This document shows, one piece after another, positions 34,002 to 35,466 of a DNA stretch of 35,466 bases (positions within the stretch are counted from its first letter, which is position 1; every line of letters begins with the position of its first letter). Below the pieces are notes generated by a model, which was given only the letters and a program-made list of their open reading frames with translations, ran no database searches and was not told the origin of the DNA. Made by a program: the position numbers and the translations under genes. Origin of the DNA: Cristatella mucedo (Eukaryota > Bryozoa > Phylactolaemata > Cristatellidae); the NCBI GenBank assembly GCA_009760855.2, contig WPIO01000500.1, positions 1 through 35,466 on the forward strand, read 5' to 3'.

Positions 34002-34500
34002 TTGTATAAAGCATTTCGCACGTAAATAACACGTTTCGCACGAGTTTTGCAGCAGACGCGGCGGAATATGTAGAAACTTCAAATCTGCATGTCGGAGCGT
34101 GGGCTGGCTGGCAGCAGAGTGCTGCACCTTGTTTAAAGCATTTCGCACGTAAATAACACGTTTCGCACCAGTTTGCAGCAGATCGCGGAATATGTAGAAA
34201 CTTCAAATCTGCGTGTCGGAGCGTGCCCTGGCTGGCAGCAGAGTGCTGCACCTTGTTTAAAGCATTTCGCACGTAAATAACACGTTTCGCACGAGTTCGC
34301 GGCAGATCGCGGAATATGTAGAAAGTTCAAATCTGCATGTCGGAGCGTGTGCTGGCTGGCAGCAGAGTGCTGCACCATGTTTAAAGCAGTTCGCGCGTAA
34401 AGAACACGTTTCGCACGAGTTCGCAGCAGATCGCGGAATATGTAGAAACTTCAAATCTGCATGTCGGAGCGTGCGCTGGCTGGCAGCAGAGTGCTGCACC

Positions 34501-35121
34501 TTGTTTAAAGCATTTCGCACGTAAATAACACGTTTCCCACCAGTTTGAAGCAGATCGCGGAATATGTAGAAACATCAAATCTGCGTGTCGGAGAGTGCCC
34601 TGGCTGGCAGCAGAGTGCTGCACCTTGTTTAAAGCATTTCGCACTTAAATAACACGTTTCGCACGAGTTCGCAGCAGATCGCGGAATATGTAGAAACTTC
34701 AAATCTGCATGTCGGAGCGTGCGCTTGCTGGCAGCAGAGTGCTGCACCTTGTTTAAAGCATTTCGCATGTAAATAAAACGTTTCGCACCAGTTCGCAGCA
34801 GATGGCGGAATACGTAGAAACATCAAATCTGCGTGGCGGAGCGTGTGCTGGCTCACAGCAGAGTGCTGCACCTTGTTTAAAGCATTTCGCACGTAAATAA
34901 CACATTTCGAATGCAGTTTGCAGCAGATGGCCGTATATGTAGAAATTTAAAATCTGCATGTCGGAGCTTGTGCTAGCTGGCAGCAGAGTGCTGCACCATG
35001 TTTAAAGCATTTCGCACGTAAATAACACGTTTCGCACGAGTTCGCAGCAGATCGCGGAATATGTAGAAACTTCTAATCTGCATGTCCGAGCGTGTGCTGG
35101 CTGGCAGCAGAGTGCTGCACC
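34501..35121. repeat. Partial higher-order block F0: five units ending H7, H8, H9
   Basis: The first unit has TTTCCCACCAGTTTGAAG and GTCGGAGAGTGCC, the second CTTAAATAAC, then H7 (GCATGTAAATAAAACG, GTGGCGGAG, GCTCACAGC), H8 (GAATGCAGTTTG at 34,910, GAAATTTAAAATC, GTGCTAGC) and H9 (ACTTCTAATC, GTCCGAG). H4-H6 are missing. H8 has the state of copies A, B and C, and the H7 ending matches copy B. The next unit starts TCGTTTAAATC like H1 but switches to other states. Length is 621 bp, five units plus the H8 extra base. Confidence 0.8.
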
Positions 35122-35245
35122 TCGTTTAAATCATTTCGCACGTTAATAACACGTTTCGCACGAGTTTGCAGCAGATCGCCGAATATCTAGTAAGTTCAAA
35201 TCTGCATGTCGGAGCGTGCCCTTGCTGGCAGCAGAGTGCTGCACC

Positions 35246-35466
35246 TTGTGTAAAGCATTTTGCACGTAAATAACACGTTTCGCACGAGTTCGCAGTAAAT
35301 CGCGAAACATGTAGAACTATCAAATCTGCGTGTCGGAGCGTGCCCTGGCTCACAGTAGAGTGCTGCACCTTGTTTAAAGCATTTAGCACGTAAATAACAC
35401 GTTTCGCACCAGTTTGCAGCAGATGGCGGAATACGTAGAAAATCAACAATCTGGATTGTCGGAGCT
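35246..35466. repeat. Two-unit segment F2, cut by the window end
   Basis: It matches 33,754-33,974 through GATGGCGGAATACG. The last bases then diverge: GAAAATCAACAATCTGGATTG in place of a GAAACATCAAATCTGCG-type stretch. Whether that is a real change, an array edge or the low-quality end of a contig cannot be told here. Confidence 0.75.

Larger units (their letters stand above)
1..35466. repeat. Satellite DNA array, 124-bp unit, about 286 copies
   Basis: The window consists of head-to-tail copies of a unit of about 124 bp with no intervening unique sequence. If a unit starts at TTGTTTAAAG, its parts in order are: a TTTAAA box, three TTCGCA boxes around an A-rich spacer, CAGATCGCGG, AATATGTAGAAAC, AAATCTGCATGTCGG, a CTGG-rich stretch, and the hairpin GCAGCAGAGTGCTGC followed by ACC. 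Most units are exactly 124 bp. A minority are 1-5 bp off, and a few are strongly shortened or lengthened. Orientation never changes, so there is no inverted segment. The window starts and ends within a unit, so the array extends both ways. Organisation is that of eukaryotic satellite DNA; placement at a centromere or other heterochromatin is inference. I do not recognise the family. Confidence 0.97.
33100..35466. repeat. Domain 5: divergent mosaic units at the right end
   Basis: About 19 units in which the AACATC, CTGCGTGTC and TGCCCTGG class returns along with H-type markers. It contains a truncated unit, a two-unit segment present twice, and a partial H series. The final 30 bp or so match the unit poorly. 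Confidence 0.7.

Noticed and set aside
127-35449. Dozens of overlapping reverse-strand frames of about 87 codons, and longer ones up to 256 codons
   Set aside because: They repeat every 124 bp, read the same DNA in two frames, and depend on a 3n+1 unit with one stop-bearing frame. Long versions arise only at indels. There is no ribosome-binding, promoter or family signature, and no conserved single frame.
1-35466. CRISPR array
   Set aside because: The unit is contiguous with itself. There are no distinct spacers between short repeats, and the unit is far longer than a CRISPR repeat-spacer pair. No cas genes are present.
1-35466. Transposon or rolling-circle element within the array
   Set aside because: No terminal repeats, target-site duplications, transposase or replication-protein reading frame, and no interruption of unit periodicity long enough to hold one.

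Overview
The whole window is one uninterrupted satellite DNA array. It is built from about 286 head-to-tail copies of a roughly 124-bp unit, and both window edges fall inside a unit. The most frequent unit is 49% G+C and carries 10 CpG, about 1.3 times the number expected from its base composition. I find no unique sequence, protein-coding gene, structural RNA, transposon or CRISPR array. A pure tandem array of this size, with diverged variants and higher-order blocks, is typical of eukaryotic heterochromatin (centromere, pericentromere, subtelomere, B or sex chromosome). That placement is inference. I do not recognise the family or the species.

The many apparent reverse-strand reading frames are by-products of the repeat. 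Because 124 = 3x41+1, each unit shifts the frame by one. Only one reverse frame per unit has the TAA, so near-identical 87-codon GTG-to-TAA frames recur every 124 bp and overlap by more than half. Frames of up to 256 codons appear only where unit-length errors shift the register.

Layout: (1) 1-8,682 is a mixture of two main variant classes. One class carries GAAACATC, CTGCGTGTC and TGCCCTGG. The other carries GAAACTTC, CTGCATGTC and TGTGCTGG. (2) 8,683-19,690 holds a nine-unit higher-order repeat (H1-H9, 1,117-1,120 bp) in three dispersed copies, two of them inside a 12-unit segmental duplication, plus several partial copies. (3) 19,691-23,900 is mixed monomers with several broken units. (4) 23,900-33,100 is a homogenised domain dominated by the TTC/CAT class, with private variants, frequent small indels and one intruding rearranged unit. 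(5) 33,100-35,466 is divergent and mosaic again. It shares variant units with regions 1-3, including a two-unit segment duplicated 12 units apart.

No genes work together here. The content of the window is the evolution of the array: local amplification, segmental duplication, conversion-like variant patches and microhomology deletions. Sequence-level candidates for function are a helically spaced trio of TTCGCA boxes and a short perfect hairpin in the typical unit.
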